Shown in pieces: positions 34,557-45,293 of a stretch of DNA of 64,000 bases. The notes beneath the pieces were generated by a model, which saw nothing but the letters and a program-made list of their open reading frames with translations, ran no database searches and was not told the DNA's origin. Origin of the DNA: Ensifer sp. Root278 (GTDB taxonomy: Bacteria; Pseudomonadota; Alphaproteobacteria; Rhizobiales; Rhizobiaceae); the NCBI RefSeq assembly GCF_001429285.1, contig NZ_LMJJ01000005.1, forward strand, positions 62,001 through 126,000. Direction: 5' to 3'. Both the position numbers and the translations under genes were made by a program. Numbering within the stretch: the first letter of the stretch is position 1; every line of letters begins with the position of its first letter.

Positions 34557-35870
34557 TTACTCCGCGGCCTCGCGGGCCATCGGATTGTTCGGGTGCGTCG
34601 TCCAGTTGGCGTAGTTCGGGTCGACCGGCTTGCCGGTGCGCTGGTCGATCGTGCCGGCCGGCAGTTCTTCCATGGTGATGCAGTTCTCGACCGGACAGAC
34701 GCTGACGCAGAGGTTGCAGCCGACGCACTCGTCTTCCATTACCTCGAAGTGGCGCACGCCGTTGACGAACTGGGTGATCGCCTGGTGCGAGGTGTCCTCG
34801 CAGACGATGTGACAGCGGCCGCACTTGATGCAGGAATCCTGATCGATCTTGGCCTTGGCGATATAGTTGAGGTTGAGGTACTGCCAGTCAGTGACATTCG
34901 GCACGGCGCGGCCGGTGATGTCGTCGAGGTCGCGGTGACCCTTGGCATCCATCCAGTCGGAAAGGCCGGAGATCATTTCCTGGACAATCTTGAAGCCGTA
35001 GGTCATCGCCGCGGTGCAGACCTGCACGTTGCCGGCGCCAAGCACCAGGAATTCGGCCGCGTCGCGCCAGGTGGTTATGCCACCGATGCCGGAGATCGGC
35101 AGGCCATAGGTTTCGGGATCGCGGGCGATTTCGGCGACCATGTTGAGTGCGATCGGCTTGACCGCCGGGCCGCAATAGCCGCCATGAGTGCCCTTGCCGC
35201 CGACCGTCGGGTTCGGGGCGAAGTTGTCGAGATCGACTGACACGATCGAGTTGATCGTGTTGATCAGCGACACGGCGTCGGTGCCGCCGGCCTTGGCGGC
35301 GCGGGCAGGCTTGCGGATGTCGGTGATATTCGGCGTCAGCTTGGTGATGACAGGCATGCGCGTGTACTGCTTGCACCAGCGCACGACCATCTCGATATAT
35401 TCCGGCACCTGGCCGACCGCAGCGCCCATACCGCGCTCGGACATGCCGTGCGGACAGCCGAAGTTGAGCTCGATGCCGTCGGCGCCGGTTTCTTCCACCA
35501 ACGGCAGGATCGCCTTCCACGCCTCTTCCTCGCAGGGCACCATGATCGAGGCGATCAGGGCCCGGTCCGGCCAGTTCATCTTGACCTGCTTCATTTCGCG
35601 CAGGTTCACATAAAGGTCGCGGTCGGTGATGAGCTCGATATTGTTGAAGCCCAGCAGCCGGCGGTCGGCACCCCAGATCGCGCCGTAGCGCGGTCCGTTG
35701 ACGTTGACGACCGGCGGTCCTTCTTCGCCGAGCGTTTTCCAGACGACGCCGCCCCAGCCCGCCTTGAAGGCGCGCTCGACGTTATAGGCCTTGTCCGTCG
35801 GCGGGGCGGATGCCAGCCAGAACGGGTTCGGGGATTTGATGCCGACGAAGTTATTGCGAAGATCAGCCAT
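34557..35870 (-). CDS. preA: NAD-dependent dihydropyrimidine dehydrogenase subunit PreA
   Basis: The catalytic subunit (437 residues) that reduces uracil and thymine to their dihydro forms. The N-terminal FMN TIM-barrel has FVGIKSPNPFWLASAPPTD and the catalytic region ELNFGCPHGMSERGMGAAVGQ. The C-terminus has two 4Fe-4S sites: CIKCGRCHIVC and CVGCNLCVSVCPVENC. It lies 20 bases after preT in one operon. First enzyme of the reductive pathway; length and Fe-S tail match PreA. Confidence 0.95.
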   Translation of the reverse strand: MADLRNNFVGIKSPNPFWLASAPPTDKAYNVERAFKAGWGGVVWKTLGEEGPPVVNVNGPRYGAIWGADRRLLGFNNIELITDRDLYVNLREMKQVKMNWPDRALIASIMVPCEEEAWKAILPLVEETGADGIELNFGCPHGMSERGMGAAVGQVPEYIEMVVRWCKQYTRMPVITKLTPNITDIRKPARAAKAGGTDAVSLINTINSIVSVDLDNFAPNPTVGGKGTHGGYCGPAVKPIALNMVAEIARDPETYGLPISGIGGITTWRDAAEFLVLGAGNVQVCTAAMTYGFKIVQEMISGLSDWMDAKGHRDLDDITGRAVPNVTDWQYLNLNYIAKAKIDQDSCIKCGRCHIVCEDTSHQAITQFVNGVRHFEVMEDECVGCNLCVSVCPVENCITMEELPAGTIDQRTGKPVDPNYANWTTHPNNPMAREAAE

Positions 35871-35890
35871 TGGTTTCTCCTCCCGATCCT

Positions 35891-37252
35891 TTAGGCAACT
35901 GCGCTCGCATGCGGCGCTGCCGCGGCGAGGGCCTGGTTGATCGATTCAGCCGCATCGCGGCCCATGGCGACGGCCGAGACGGTGAGGTCTTCGCCGCCGA
36001 GCACGCAGTCGCCACCGGCCCAGACGTTGTCGATCGAGGTTCGCCCTTCGGCATCGGTGACGATACGGCCGCCTTCAAGCTGCAGGGCGCCAAGGCCGCT
36101 TCCGAGGAAGCTCTGGCCGATTGCCTTGAAGATCTGATCGGCGGCAATGATACCCGTTTCGCCGGTCGCCGTCAGCTTTCCGTCTTCAAGCGTGGTGTAT
36201 TCCAGCTCGATGCCTGCGACCTTGCCGTCCTTTTCGGCAATGCGCTTCGGCTGCAGCCAATGGCGGATGGTGACGCCCTTGGAGGTGGCGAGATCCTGCT
36301 CGAACTCGGAGGCGTTCATGTGCTCCTTGCCGCGGCGATAACAGATCGTTACCTCTTCGGCGCCGAGCAGCTTTGCCTGGACGGCGGCGTCGATCGCGGT
36401 CATGCCGCCGCCGAGGACGACGACACGGCGCCCGACGGGGATGTCGGCCTTCGTCTTCGACTGACGCAGCGCTGCGATGAAGTCGACGGCATCTTCGACG
36501 CCCTCGGCGTTTTCGCCTTCCATGCGCAGGGCATTGACGCCGACGAGGCCGAGACCGAGGAAGACGGCATCATACTGCTCGGAGAGCTCGGCAAGACTGA
36601 ACTCCCGGCCGAGTGCCTGGCCGTTGCGAACCTCGATGCCGCCGATCGACAGCACGTAGTCGACTTCCTTTTGGGCGAAGTCGTCGACCGACTTGTAGGC
36701 GGCGATGCCGTATTCGTTGAGGCCGCCCGACTTCGGACGGGCGTCGTAGATCACGACGTCGTGGCCCTTGACGGCGAGCCGATGGGCCGCCGCCAGTCCC
36801 GCCGGTCCGGCGCCGACGACGGCGACCTTACGGCCGGAGGAAGCGGCGCGGGTGTAGAACTGCTTGTTCTCCTTCATCGCCACGTCGGTCGCATAGCGCT
36901 GCAGGCGGCCGATCTCGACCGGGCGCTCCTCGGCGGTGTTGCGAACGCAGGCCTGTTCGCAGAGCGTTTCGGTGGGACAGACGCGGGCGCACATGCCGCC
37001 CAGGATGTTCTGGTCGAAGATCGTCTTGGCCGATCCGATCGGGTTTCCAGTCGATATCTGCCGAATGAACAGCGGGATATCGATGGAGGTGGGACAGGCT
37101 GTCATGCACGGCGCGTCATGACAGAAATAACAGCGGTCGGAAGCGACGAGGGCCTCGTGCTTGTCGAGCGGCGGATGGAGGTCGGAGAAATTGCTCTCGT
37201 ACTCCCCGAGCGGCAGGCGGCCGCCGAGGATCCCAGATTGTGTCGTTCCCAT
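35891..37252 (-). CDS. preT: NAD-dependent dihydropyrimidine dehydrogenase subunit PreT
   Basis: The electron-input subunit (453 residues), related to glutamate synthase small chains. N-terminal Fe-S cysteines: CYFCHDAPCMTACPTSIDI and GMCARVCPTETLCEQAC. FAD site VAVVGAGPAGLAAAH and nucleotide site VVVLGGGMTAIDAA. It passes electrons from NADH to PreA. It leads the preTA operon, with a palindrome about 60 bases upstream. Confidence 0.95.
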   Translation of the reverse strand: MGTTQSGILGGRLPLGEYESNFSDLHPPLDKHEALVASDRCYFCHDAPCMTACPTSIDIPLFIRQISTGNPIGSAKTIFDQNILGGMCARVCPTETLCEQACVRNTAEERPVEIGRLQRYATDVAMKENKQFYTRAASSGRKVAVVGAGPAGLAAAHRLAVKGHDVVIYDARPKSGGLNEYGIAAYKSVDDFAQKEVDYVLSIGGIEVRNGQALGREFSLAELSEQYDAVFLGLGLVGVNALRMEGENAEGVEDAVDFIAALRQSKTKADIPVGRRVVVLGGGMTAIDAAVQAKLLGAEEVTICYRRGKEHMNASEFEQDLATSKGVTIRHWLQPKRIAEKDGKVAGIELEYTTLEDGKLTATGETGIIAADQIFKAIGQSFLGSGLGALQLEGGRIVTDAEGRTSIDNVWAGGDCVLGGEDLTVSAVAMGRDAAESINQALAAAAPHASAVA

Positions 37253-37310
37253 TTTTGGCTCCCAATGTTTTCTCAGGATGATGGAACGGTAACACGCTTT
37301 ATTTTTTTAT

Positions 37311-37327
37311 CAAACGGTAAAAGTTTG
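37311..37327. promoter_or_regulatory. Palindrome upstream of preT
   Basis: CAAAC-N7-GTTTG, about 60 bases before the preT start, in an AT-rich promoter region. It is an operator candidate; it does not match the RutR consensus, so a different regulator may be involved. Confidence 0.4.
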
Positions 37328-37437
37328 CGGTCGAAATCACCGGAAAGCCTTGTGATCCCGGGCTTTTCTGCCGGCGCGCCAAGCCATTGTTCTTGGCCGA
37401 TGTTTGACAGGACAGGACAAATAGTGGCAGCAAATTA

Positions 37438-37545
37438 GAGCGGGATGAGGAATGGTGTTTGCGGTTTTTCGGCCGCTCCCCGCTCTAACTTAAGAGAATC
37501 GATCACGATGTCTTTGGGGAGTTCGACCCAAAATCATCGTCATTC
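37438..37545 (+). repeat. Palindromic mosaic repeat, family B copy 2
   Basis: Same module order as 11781-11892: AGAGCGGGATGAGG, TGTTTGCGGTTTTTC, CCCGCTCTAACTTAAG, GATCACGATG and AAATCATCGTCATT. It lies in the 312-base gap before smoC and ends about 20 bases before the smoC start. Confidence 0.8.
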
Positions 37546-37564
37546 GGGGGAACGGAGAACAGGC

Positions 37565-38518
37565 ATGGCGCGCAGGGGCGAGGCGAACAACAGGCTTGAT
37601 GATGCCGCCCGGGCGGGCTGGCTATACTATGTCGCCGGCCGCACCCAGGACGAGATCGCGACCGTCATGGGGATTTCGCGCCAATCGGCGCAGCGGCTCG
37701 TTTCTCTCGCCATGTCCGAGCGGCTGATCAAGGTTCGGCTCGACCATCCGATCGCCGCATGTCTGGAGGCGGCGGCGGGCCTGCGCGACAGATACGGGCT
37801 GAAGCATGTGGAGGTCGTGCCGAGCGATCCGGGGTCGACCTCGACGACCGTCGGCATTGCCGAGGCGGGTGCTGCCGAAATCGAGCGCTGGCTGAAGTTG
37901 CCGGAGCCGCAGGTGTTGGCGATCGGTACCGGACGCACGCTGAAGGCGGCGGTCGACCAGCTGCCGCCGATGGAATGTCCGCAGCACCGCATCGTTTCGC
38001 TCACCGGCAATATCGGCCTCGACGGCTCGGCCGCCTATTACAACGTCATCTTCAGCATGGCCGATGCGGTCAAGGCGCGGCATTTTCCGATGCCGCTGCC
38101 CGTGCTCGCCGCCTCGCCGGAGGAGAGGGAAGTGCTGCACAGCCAGAGCCTGGTTCAGGTGGCCCTGAAGCTCGGCGCAGAAGCCAATGTCGCCTTCGTC
38201 GGCGTCGGCGAACTCGGCCCGGACGCGCCGCTTTGCCAGGACGGGTTCCTGGCGCAGGACGAGATGGCCGGTCTTACCAGAGCTGGCGCGGCCGGCGAAA
38301 TCTGCGGCTGGATGTTCGACCATGACGGCGTATTGCTCTCCGGCAGCTTCAACGAACGCGTCGCTTCGGTGCCGCTTCCCTCGCGGGACAAGGCGTCGGT
38401 GATCGGCCTTGCCAAGGGGCGGCGCAAGTACGAAGCGCTGTGGGCGGCCGTGAAGGGTGGAATCATCAACGGTCTTATCACCGATGAGGCGACGGCGCGC
38501 TATCTGCTCAACGCCTGA
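37565..38518 (+). CDS. smoC: SorC/DeoR-type sugar-binding transcriptional regulator SmoC
   Basis: A 317-residue regulator with N-terminal HTH (RTQDEIATVMGISRQSAQRLVSLAMSERLI) and a C-terminal sugar-phosphate-isomerase-like domain typical of the SorC family (ALGTGRTLK-type AIGTGRTLKAAVDQLPP). It is directly upstream of the sorbitol/mannitol operon in the same direction, the position of smoC in S. meliloti. A GGAGAACAGGC lies before ATG 37565. Effector probably a polyol or phosphorylated sugar. Confidence 0.88.
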   Translation: MARRGEANNRLDDAARAGWLYYVAGRTQDEIATVMGISRQSAQRLVSLAMSERLIKVRLDHPIAACLEAAAGLRDRYGLKHVEVVPSDPGSTSTTVGIAEAGAAEIERWLKLPEPQVLAIGTGRTLKAAVDQLPPMECPQHRIVSLTGNIGLDGSAAYYNVIFSMADAVKARHFPMPLPVLAASPEEREVLHSQSLVQVALKLGAEANVAFVGVGELGPDAPLCQDGFLAQDEMAGLTRAGAAGEICGWMFDHDGVLLSGSFNERVASVPLPSRDKASVIGLAKGRRKYEALWAAVKGGIINGLITDEATARYLLNA

Positions 38519-38540
38519 TCGCAAAGAGCGCGTCCGTTAA

Positions 38541-38568
38541 AAAGGCCGGCCCAGCGCCGGCCTTTCGC
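38541..38568 (+). terminator. Terminator between smoC and smoE
   Basis: AAAGGCCGGC and GCCGGCCTTT form a 10-bp stem around CCAGC. The T-run is short, so read-through is possible; it separates smoC from the operon promoter. Confidence 0.75.
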
Positions 38569-38643
38569 ACTTGCGTAAAGAAAAAATCGGCAATCAAAAC
38601 AATCTTCTAATGTTTCTGTGTGCGGCGCAGCAACGATTGCGCA

Positions 38644-38672
38644 TTGACAATTTGTCACGAGAAGTGAGTAAT
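38644..38672 (+). promoter_or_regulatory. smoE promoter with overlapping palindromic operator
   Basis: TTGACA (38644-38649) and AGTAAT (38667-38672) are 17 bases apart. The -35 overlaps a perfect 13-bp palindrome TGACAATTTGTCA (38645-38657). This is the natural target for SmoC, acting by competition with RNA polymerase. Confidence 0.65.
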
Positions 38673-38717
38673 TGCCCATGAGCGAGGCAAATGCTCAATT
38701 CTTCTGGGAGGAAGTCG

Positions 38718-40028
38718 ATGAACTTGAGAACTTTCCTGCTGGGCACGTGCTCGGCAGTCGCGCTGTCGGGTCTGGCCCAAGCAGAAACCCTGACGATCGC
38801 GACCGTGAACAACGGCGACATGATCCGGATGCAGAAGCTGACGGAGGATTTCACGTCCAAGAATCCGGACATTCAACTCGAGTGGGTGACGCTCGAGGAA
38901 AACGTGCTGCGCCAGCGCGTGACGACCGACATCGCCACCAAGGGCGGCCAGTACGACATCATGACGATCGGCACCTATGAAGTGCCGATCTGGGCGAAGC
39001 AGGGCTGGCTGCTGCCGCTCGACAATCTCGGCGCCGACTACGACGTCGACGACCTCCTGCCGGCGATCCGCTCCGGCCTGACCATCGACGGCAAGCTCTA
39101 TGCTGCGCCGTTCTACGGCGAAAGCTCGATGGTGATGTACCGCAAGGACCTGTTCGAGAAGGCGGGGCTCACCATGCCCGACGCGCCGACCTGGGACTTC
39201 ATTGCCGACGCGGCGCGCAAGATCACCGACAAGAACAATGAACTCTACGGCATCTGCCTGCGCGGCAAGGCCGGCTGGGGCGAGAACATGGCCTTCCTGA
39301 CGGCGACCGCGAACGCCTTCGGCGCCCGCTGGTTCGACGAGAACTGGAAGCCGCAGTTCGATCAGCCGGAATGGAAGAACGCACTCGACTTCTACGTCAA
39401 GCTGATGAACGACGCCGGACCGCCCGGCGCTTCCTCGAACGGCTTCAACGAAAACCTGTCGCTGTTCCAGACCGGCAAGTGCGGCATGTGGATCGATGCG
39501 ACGGTTGCGGCCTCCTTCGTCACCAACCCGAAGGAATCGACCGTTGCCGACAAGGTCGGCTTCGCGCTCGCTCCGGACACCGGCCTCGGCAAGCGCGGCA
39601 ACTGGCTCTGGGCCTGGAACCTCGCGATCCCCGCCGGCTCGCAGAAGGTCGCTTCGGCCGAGAAGTTCATCGCCTGGGCAACCGGCAAGGACTATCTGAA
39701 GCTCGTGGCTGACAAGGAAGGCTGGGCGAACGTACCTCCGGGCACGCGAACCTCGCTCTACGCCAACCCCGAGTACCAGAAGGCGGCGCCGTTCGCGAAG
39801 ATGACGCTCGACTCGATCAACGCGGCCGATCCGAAGAACCCGGCCGTCAAGCCGGTGCCCTATGTCGGCGTGCAGTTCGTGGCGATCCCTGAATTCCAGG
39901 GTCTCGGCACGGCGGTCGGCCAGCAGTTCTCGGCGGCCCTTGCCGGTCAGATGAGCGTCGACGATGCGCTTGCCAGCGCCCAGAAGCTGACCGAACGCGA
40001 AATGACCAAGGCCGGTTACATCAAATAG
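38718..40028 (+). CDS. smoE: Sorbitol/mannitol ABC transporter substrate-binding protein SmoE
   Basis: A 436-residue periplasmic binding protein of the extracellular solute-binding family 1. ATG 38718 follows GGGAGGAAG and begins a signal peptide ending LAQA. The mature protein opens ETLTIATVNNGDMIRMQKLTEDF, typical of sorbitol/mannitol binders. It leads the smoEFGK-smoS-mtlK operon in the S. meliloti order. Confidence 0.94.
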   Translation: MNLRTFLLGTCSAVALSGLAQAETLTIATVNNGDMIRMQKLTEDFTSKNPDIQLEWVTLEENVLRQRVTTDIATKGGQYDIMTIGTYEVPIWAKQGWLLPLDNLGADYDVDDLLPAIRSGLTIDGKLYAAPFYGESSMVMYRKDLFEKAGLTMPDAPTWDFIADAARKITDKNNELYGICLRGKAGWGENMAFLTATANAFGARWFDENWKPQFDQPEWKNALDFYVKLMNDAGPPGASSNGFNENLSLFQTGKCGMWIDATVAASFVTNPKESTVADKVGFALAPDTGLGKRGNWLWAWNLAIPAGSQKVASAEKFIAWATGKDYLKLVADKEGWANVPPGTRTSLYANPEYQKAAPFAKMTLDSINAADPKNPAVKPVPYVGVQFVAIPEFQGLGTAVGQQFSAALAGQMSVDDALASAQKLTEREMTKAGYIK

Positions 40029-40170
40029 CGCTCCCAAGGGCCCGGGGTGCCGGCCGCAAATGGCTGGCGCCCCGGTAATTCCCGGAGGCGGCCACTGGGC
40101 TCGTGCGGACAAACGCGCCGGCCCGGCCCGATCTCGAAACAGCATTGAATTCCTTCATTGGGGGGACGCC

Positions 40171-41043
40171 ATGGCGACCTTGCACACCCGCTCCGCCGCG
40201 CGGCTGATGATCGCGCCTTCGGTGCTTCTGCTTCTGGCCTGGATGATCGTTCCGCTGGCCATGACCATCTACTTCTCGTTCCTGCGCTACAATCTGTTGA
40301 TGCCGGGGATGGAGGAGTTCGCCGGCTTTTCGAACTACAGCTACTTCCTCACCGATCCCGCCTTCTTCCAGGCGATCTTCAACACGCTCGCGATCGTGCT
40401 CGGTGTGCTGTTCATCACCGTCGTCGGCGGCATCGCACTGGCGCTGTTGCTCGACCAGCCGATGTTCGGGCAGGGGATCGTGCGCATCCTGGTGATCGCG
40501 CCGTTCCTGATCATGCCGACGGTCGCCGCACTCGTCTGGAAGAACATGTTCATGAATCCGGTCAACGGGCTCTTCGCCTGGGTGGCCAAGCTCTTCGGGC
40601 TGCAGCCCTTCGACTTTCTCGCCAATGCACCGCTGATGTCGGTGATCCTGATCGTCGCCTGGCAATGGCTGCCCTTTGCGACGCTGATCCTTCTGACGGC
40701 CCTGCAGTCGCTCGATGAAGAGCAGAAGGAAGCCGCACAGATGGACGGCGCCGGCGCCTGGAGCCGCTTCATCTATCTGGTGCTGCCGCATCTCTCGCGC
40801 GCCATCACCGTGGTGATCCTGATCCAGACGATCTTCCTGCTCTCGGTCTTCGCCGAGATCCTGGTGACGACCAATGGCGGGCCGGGTACGCAGAGCACGA
40901 ACCTCACCTTCCTCGTCTATGCGCAGGCCCTGCTGCAGTTCGACGTGGGCGGCGCATCCGCCGGCGGCATCATCGCCGTCATCCTCGCCAACATCGTCGC
41001 ATTCTTCCTGATGCGCATGATCGGCAAGACGCTGGAGGCTTGA
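40171..41043 (+). CDS. smoF: Sorbitol/mannitol ABC transporter permease SmoF
   Basis: A 290-residue inner-membrane permease with six helices and the EAA loop EEQKEAAQMDGAGAWSRFIYLVLPHLSRAI, where SmoK docks. ATG 40171 follows GGGGGAC; upstream in-frame starts read through the intergenic stretch. Second gene of the operon, after a 142-base gap from smoE. Confidence 0.94.
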   Translation: MATLHTRSAARLMIAPSVLLLLAWMIVPLAMTIYFSFLRYNLLMPGMEEFAGFSNYSYFLTDPAFFQAIFNTLAIVLGVLFITVVGGIALALLLDQPMFGQGIVRILVIAPFLIMPTVAALVWKNMFMNPVNGLFAWVAKLFGLQPFDFLANAPLMSVILIVAWQWLPFATLILLTALQSLDEEQKEAAQMDGAGAWSRFIYLVLPHLSRAITVVILIQTIFLLSVFAEILVTTNGGPGTQSTNLTFLVYAQALLQFDVGGASAGGIIAVILANIVAFFLMRMIGKTLEA

Positions 41044-41048
41044 GAACC

Positions 41049-41879
41049 ATGGCACGCAATGTCTCCACCCAAAGAAAGATCGTCGTTACCGTCGTCGCCT
41101 GGACGATCGGCATCCTGATCTTCTTCCCGATCCTCTGGACGTTCCTGACGAGCTTCAAGACCGAGGCCGAGGCGATCGCCTCGCCGCCGTCCCTGTTCTT
41201 CTTCGACTGGACGACGGAGAACTATCACGAGGTGCAGAGCCGATCGAATTACTTCCTGCACTTCATGAACTCGGTCGTCGTCTCCTTCGGCTCGACGCTG
41301 ATCGGCCTGATCATCGCCATTCCGTCCGCCTGGGCGATGGCGTTCTCGCCGACCAAGCGCACCAAGGACGTCCTGATGTGGATGCTCTCCACCAAGATGA
41401 TGCCGTCGGTCGGCGTGCTGGTGCCGATGTATCTGATGTTCCGCAACACCGGCCTGCTCGACACCCGTACCGGCCTCGTCATTGTGCTGACGCTGATCAA
41501 CCTGCCGATCATCATCTGGATGCTCTACACCTACTTTAAGGAGATCCCCGGCGAAATCCTGGAGGCCGCCCGCATGGACGGCGCCTCGCTCTCCAAGGAG
41601 ATCATCTATGTGCTGACGCCGATGGCGATCCCCGGCATCGCCTCGACGCTTCTGCTCAACATCATCCTCGCCTGGAACGAGGCGTTCTGGACGCTGAACC
41701 TCAGTGCCGCGAAAGCCGCGCCGCTGACTGCCTTCATCGCCTCCTATTCGAGCCCCGAAGGCCTGTTCTACGCCAAGCTCTCGGCCGCCTCGACCATGGC
41801 GATCGCCCCCATCCTCATACTCGGCTGGTTCTCGCAGAAACAGCTCGTACGCGGCCTCACCTTCGGCGCGGTCAAATAA
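41049..41879 (+). CDS. smoG: Sorbitol/mannitol ABC transporter permease SmoG
   Basis: A 276-residue permease, MalG-like, with the EAA loop [32 protein letters not shown] 41049 lies five bases after the smoF stop; a TTG at 41040 overlapping smoF is less likely. Forms the channel with SmoF. Confidence 0.93.
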   Translation: MARNVSTQRKIVVTVVAWTIGILIFFPILWTFLTSFKTEAEAIASPPSLFFFDWTTENYHEVQSRSNYFLHFMNSVVVSFGSTLIGLIIAIPSAWAMAFSPTKRTKDVLMWMLSTKMMPSVGVLVPMYLMFRNTGLLDTRTGLVIVLTLINLPIIIWMLYTYFKEIPGEILEAARMDGASLSKEIIYVLTPMAIPGIASTLLLNIILAWNEAFWTLNLSAAKAAPLTAFIASYSSPEGLFYAKLSAASTMAIAPILILGWFSQKQLVRGLTFGAVK

Positions 41880-41890
41880 GGGATACGACA

Positions 41891-42891
<1,001 letters not shown>

Positions 42892-42895
<4 letters not shown>

Positions 42896-43665
42896 GAAGG
42901 CTCGAAGGTAAAAGCGCGCTGATCACCGGGTCTGCGCGGGGGATCGGCCGTGCCTTCGCGGAGGCTTATATCCGCGAAGGCGCCACGGTCGCGATCGCCG
43001 ACATCAATATCGAACGGGCACGGCAGACGGCCTCCGAGATCGGTGCCGGCGCCTACGCGGTCGAGATGGACGTGACGCAGCAGGCATCGATCGATGCTGC
43101 GATCGCAGCGGTCGTCAGGCAAGCGGGCGGCCTCGATATCCTCGTCAACAATGCAGCACTCTTCGACCTTGCGCCGATCGTCGAAATCACCCGCGAAAGC
43201 TATGACCGGCTGTTTTCGATCAATGTTGCCGGCACGCTGTTCGCGCTGCAGGCGGCCGCAAAGCAGATGATCGCCCAGGGCAGGGGCGGCAAGATCATCA
43301 ACATGGCGAGCCAGGCGGGCCGCCGCGGTGAAGCGTTGGTCGCGATCTATTGCGCCACCAAGGCGGCGGTCATCAGCCTTACCCAGTCGGCCGGCCTCAA
43401 CCTCATCAAGCACGGCATCAACGTCAACGCGATCGCGCCCGGTGTGGTCGACGGCGAGCACTGGGACGGCGTCGACGCGCTGTTTGCCAAATACGAAAAC
43501 CGCCCGCTCGGCGAAAAGAAGAAGCTGGTTGGCGCGGAGGTGCCCTATGGGCGCATGGGAACGGCCGAGGACCTGACCGGAATGGCGATCTTCCTCGCCT
43601 CAGCCGAGAGCGACTACGTCGTCTCGCAGACCTACAACGTCGACGGCGGCAACTGGATGAGCTGA
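42892..43665 (+). CDS. smoS: Sorbitol dehydrogenase SmoS (short-chain dehydrogenase)
   Basis: A 257-residue SDR enzyme that oxidises sorbitol to fructose (and galactitol to tagatose in known homologues). NAD motif TGSARGIG at 12-19, NNA in LVNNAALFD, and the catalytic Ser140, Tyr153 and Lys157 (YCATK). Length and order match S. meliloti smoS. Confidence 0.94.
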
Positions 43666-43704
43666 GCCTGCGCAGCCGGTGAAGCCTCGAAAGGATACGG
43701 GATC

Positions 43705-45189
43705 ATGACGACCAAACTCTCACTTGCCGCCCTCGACACGATCAAGGCCAAGGCCGGCGTGCCGAACTACGACCGGTCGCAATTGACGGCGGGGATCGTG
43801 CATTTTGGCGTCGGCAACTTCCATAGGGCGCACCAGGCCGTCTATCTCGACGATCTCTTCAATGCCGGCCACGACCGGGATTGGGCCATCATCGGTGCCG
43901 GCGTACTTGCCTCCGATGCAACGATGCGGGCGAAACTCGCGGCGCAGGATTTCCTGACGACGGTCGTCGAGCAGGACAACAACCGCACCGGCGCCCATAT
44001 CACCGGCGCGATGATCGACTACCTGGAACCAGGCGACATCCCGGCGATCATCGCGAGGCTGACCGATCCGGCGATCCGCATCGTGTCGCTGACGATCACC
44101 GAAGGCGGTTATTTCATCGATCCGGCGTCGGGTGTATTCAACCCGACCCATCCGGCAATCGTCGCCGACGCGCAGAACCCGGCTGCTCCGAAGACCGTGT
44201 TCGGACTGATCGTCGCCGGCCTGAAAGCGCGCCGCGACAAGAACGTTCCGCCCTTCACCGTGATGTCCTGCGACAACATTCCCGGCAATGGCGAGGTCAC
44301 GCATGCCGCTGTTTCCGGCCTTGCTCGGCTCGTCGATGCTGATTTCGCTGACTGGATCGATGCCAATGTCGCTTTCCCGAACGGCATGGTGGACCGGATC
44401 ACGCCGGCAACCGGCACACGTCAAATCGGCATTGTCGCCGACGATTACGGCATAGAGGACGCCTGGCCGGTGTTCTGCGAGGAATTCAAGCAATGGGTGC
44501 TTGAAGACCATTTCCCGCTCGGCCGTCCGGCGCTGGAGAAGGTCGGCGTCCAGTTCGTGCCCGACGTCGCGCCGTACGAACACATGAAGATCCGCATCCT
44601 CAACGGCGGCCATGCGGCGATCGCCTATCCGGCGGCTCTGCTCGACATTCATTTCGTGCATGAGGCGATGGAAGAGCCGCTGATCCGTGCCTTTCTTGCC
44701 AAGCTTGAACATGACGAGATCATTCCGGTCATTCCGCCCGTGCCGAACACCGATCTCGGCGATTACTACAAGCTGATCGAGACGCGCTTTGCCAATCCGA
44801 AGATCGGTGACACGATCCCGCGTCTGGCGCAGGACGGTTCCAACCGCCAGCCGAAATTCATCCTGCCGTCGACGGCCGATCGCCTAGCGCGCGGCGAAGA
44901 TGTCGTCGGTCTGTCGCTGGTTTCGGCACTGTGGTGCCGCTACTTCGCCGGCACGTCCGACAGCGGCAAGGCGATCGTCTTCAACGACCAGAGCGCCGAC
45001 CGGCTGAACAAGGCGGCGCTTGCTGCCAAGAACGATCCGGTGGCCTTCCTGGAGTTCGGCGATATCTTCGGCGATGTCGCGCGCTCCGATCTCTTCCGCC
45101 GCCGTTTCAGCCATGCATTGAAAACCCTCTGGGAAAGGGGTACGCGCGCTACGCTCCAGCTTTATCTGGACGACAAGCTCACCGCATAA
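43705..45189 (+). CDS. mtlK: Mannitol 2-dehydrogenase MtlK
   Basis: A 494-residue polyol-specific long-chain dehydrogenase converting mannitol to fructose and arabitol to xylulose. N-terminal pattern VHFGVGNFHRAHQAVYLDDLF and the catalytic lysine in MKIRILNGGHAAIAYPA are present. Its TAA stop lies inside the left end of repeat A copy 3 (GCATAAT), so the repeat sequence now provides the stop codon. Confidence 0.95.
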   Translation: MTTKLSLAALDTIKAKAGVPNYDRSQLTAGIVHFGVGNFHRAHQAVYLDDLFNAGHDRDWAIIGAGVLASDATMRAKLAAQDFLTTVVEQDNNRTGAHITGAMIDYLEPGDIPAIIARLTDPAIRIVSLTITEGGYFIDPASGVFNPTHPAIVADAQNPAAPKTVFGLIVAGLKARRDKNVPPFTVMSCDNIPGNGEVTHAAVSGLARLVDADFADWIDANVAFPNGMVDRITPATGTRQIGIVADDYGIEDAWPVFCEEFKQWVLEDHFPLGRPALEKVGVQFVPDVAPYEHMKIRILNGGHAAIAYPAALLDIHFVHEAMEEPLIRAFLAKLEHDEIIPVIPPVPNTDLGDYYKLIETRFANPKIGDTIPRLAQDGSNRQPKFILPSTADRLARGEDVVGLSLVSALWCRYFAGTSDSGKAIVFNDQSADRLNKAALAAKNDPVAFLEFGDIFGDVARSDLFRRRFSHALKTLWERGTRATLQLYLDDKLTA

Positions 45190-45284
45190 TTCCCTGGATC
45201 ACATCGAACCAGGGACGAGATTATGCGCCAATTCAAAGCGTTACAGCGACCTTGGCGCCTTATATCGCGCGTAGCTGTAAGGGG
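45184..45284 (+). repeat. RIME-like palindromic mosaic repeat, family A copy 3
   Basis: Arms GCATAATTCCCTGG and CCAGGGACGAGATTATGC are followed by AATTCAAAGCGTTACAGCG and a tail ending GTAGCTGTAAGG. It starts within the mtlK stop and ends about 10 bases before the HAD gene start, so its right end supplies the purine-rich ribosome-binding stretch. Confidence 0.85.
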
Positions 45285-45293
45285 TAGGGTGCG

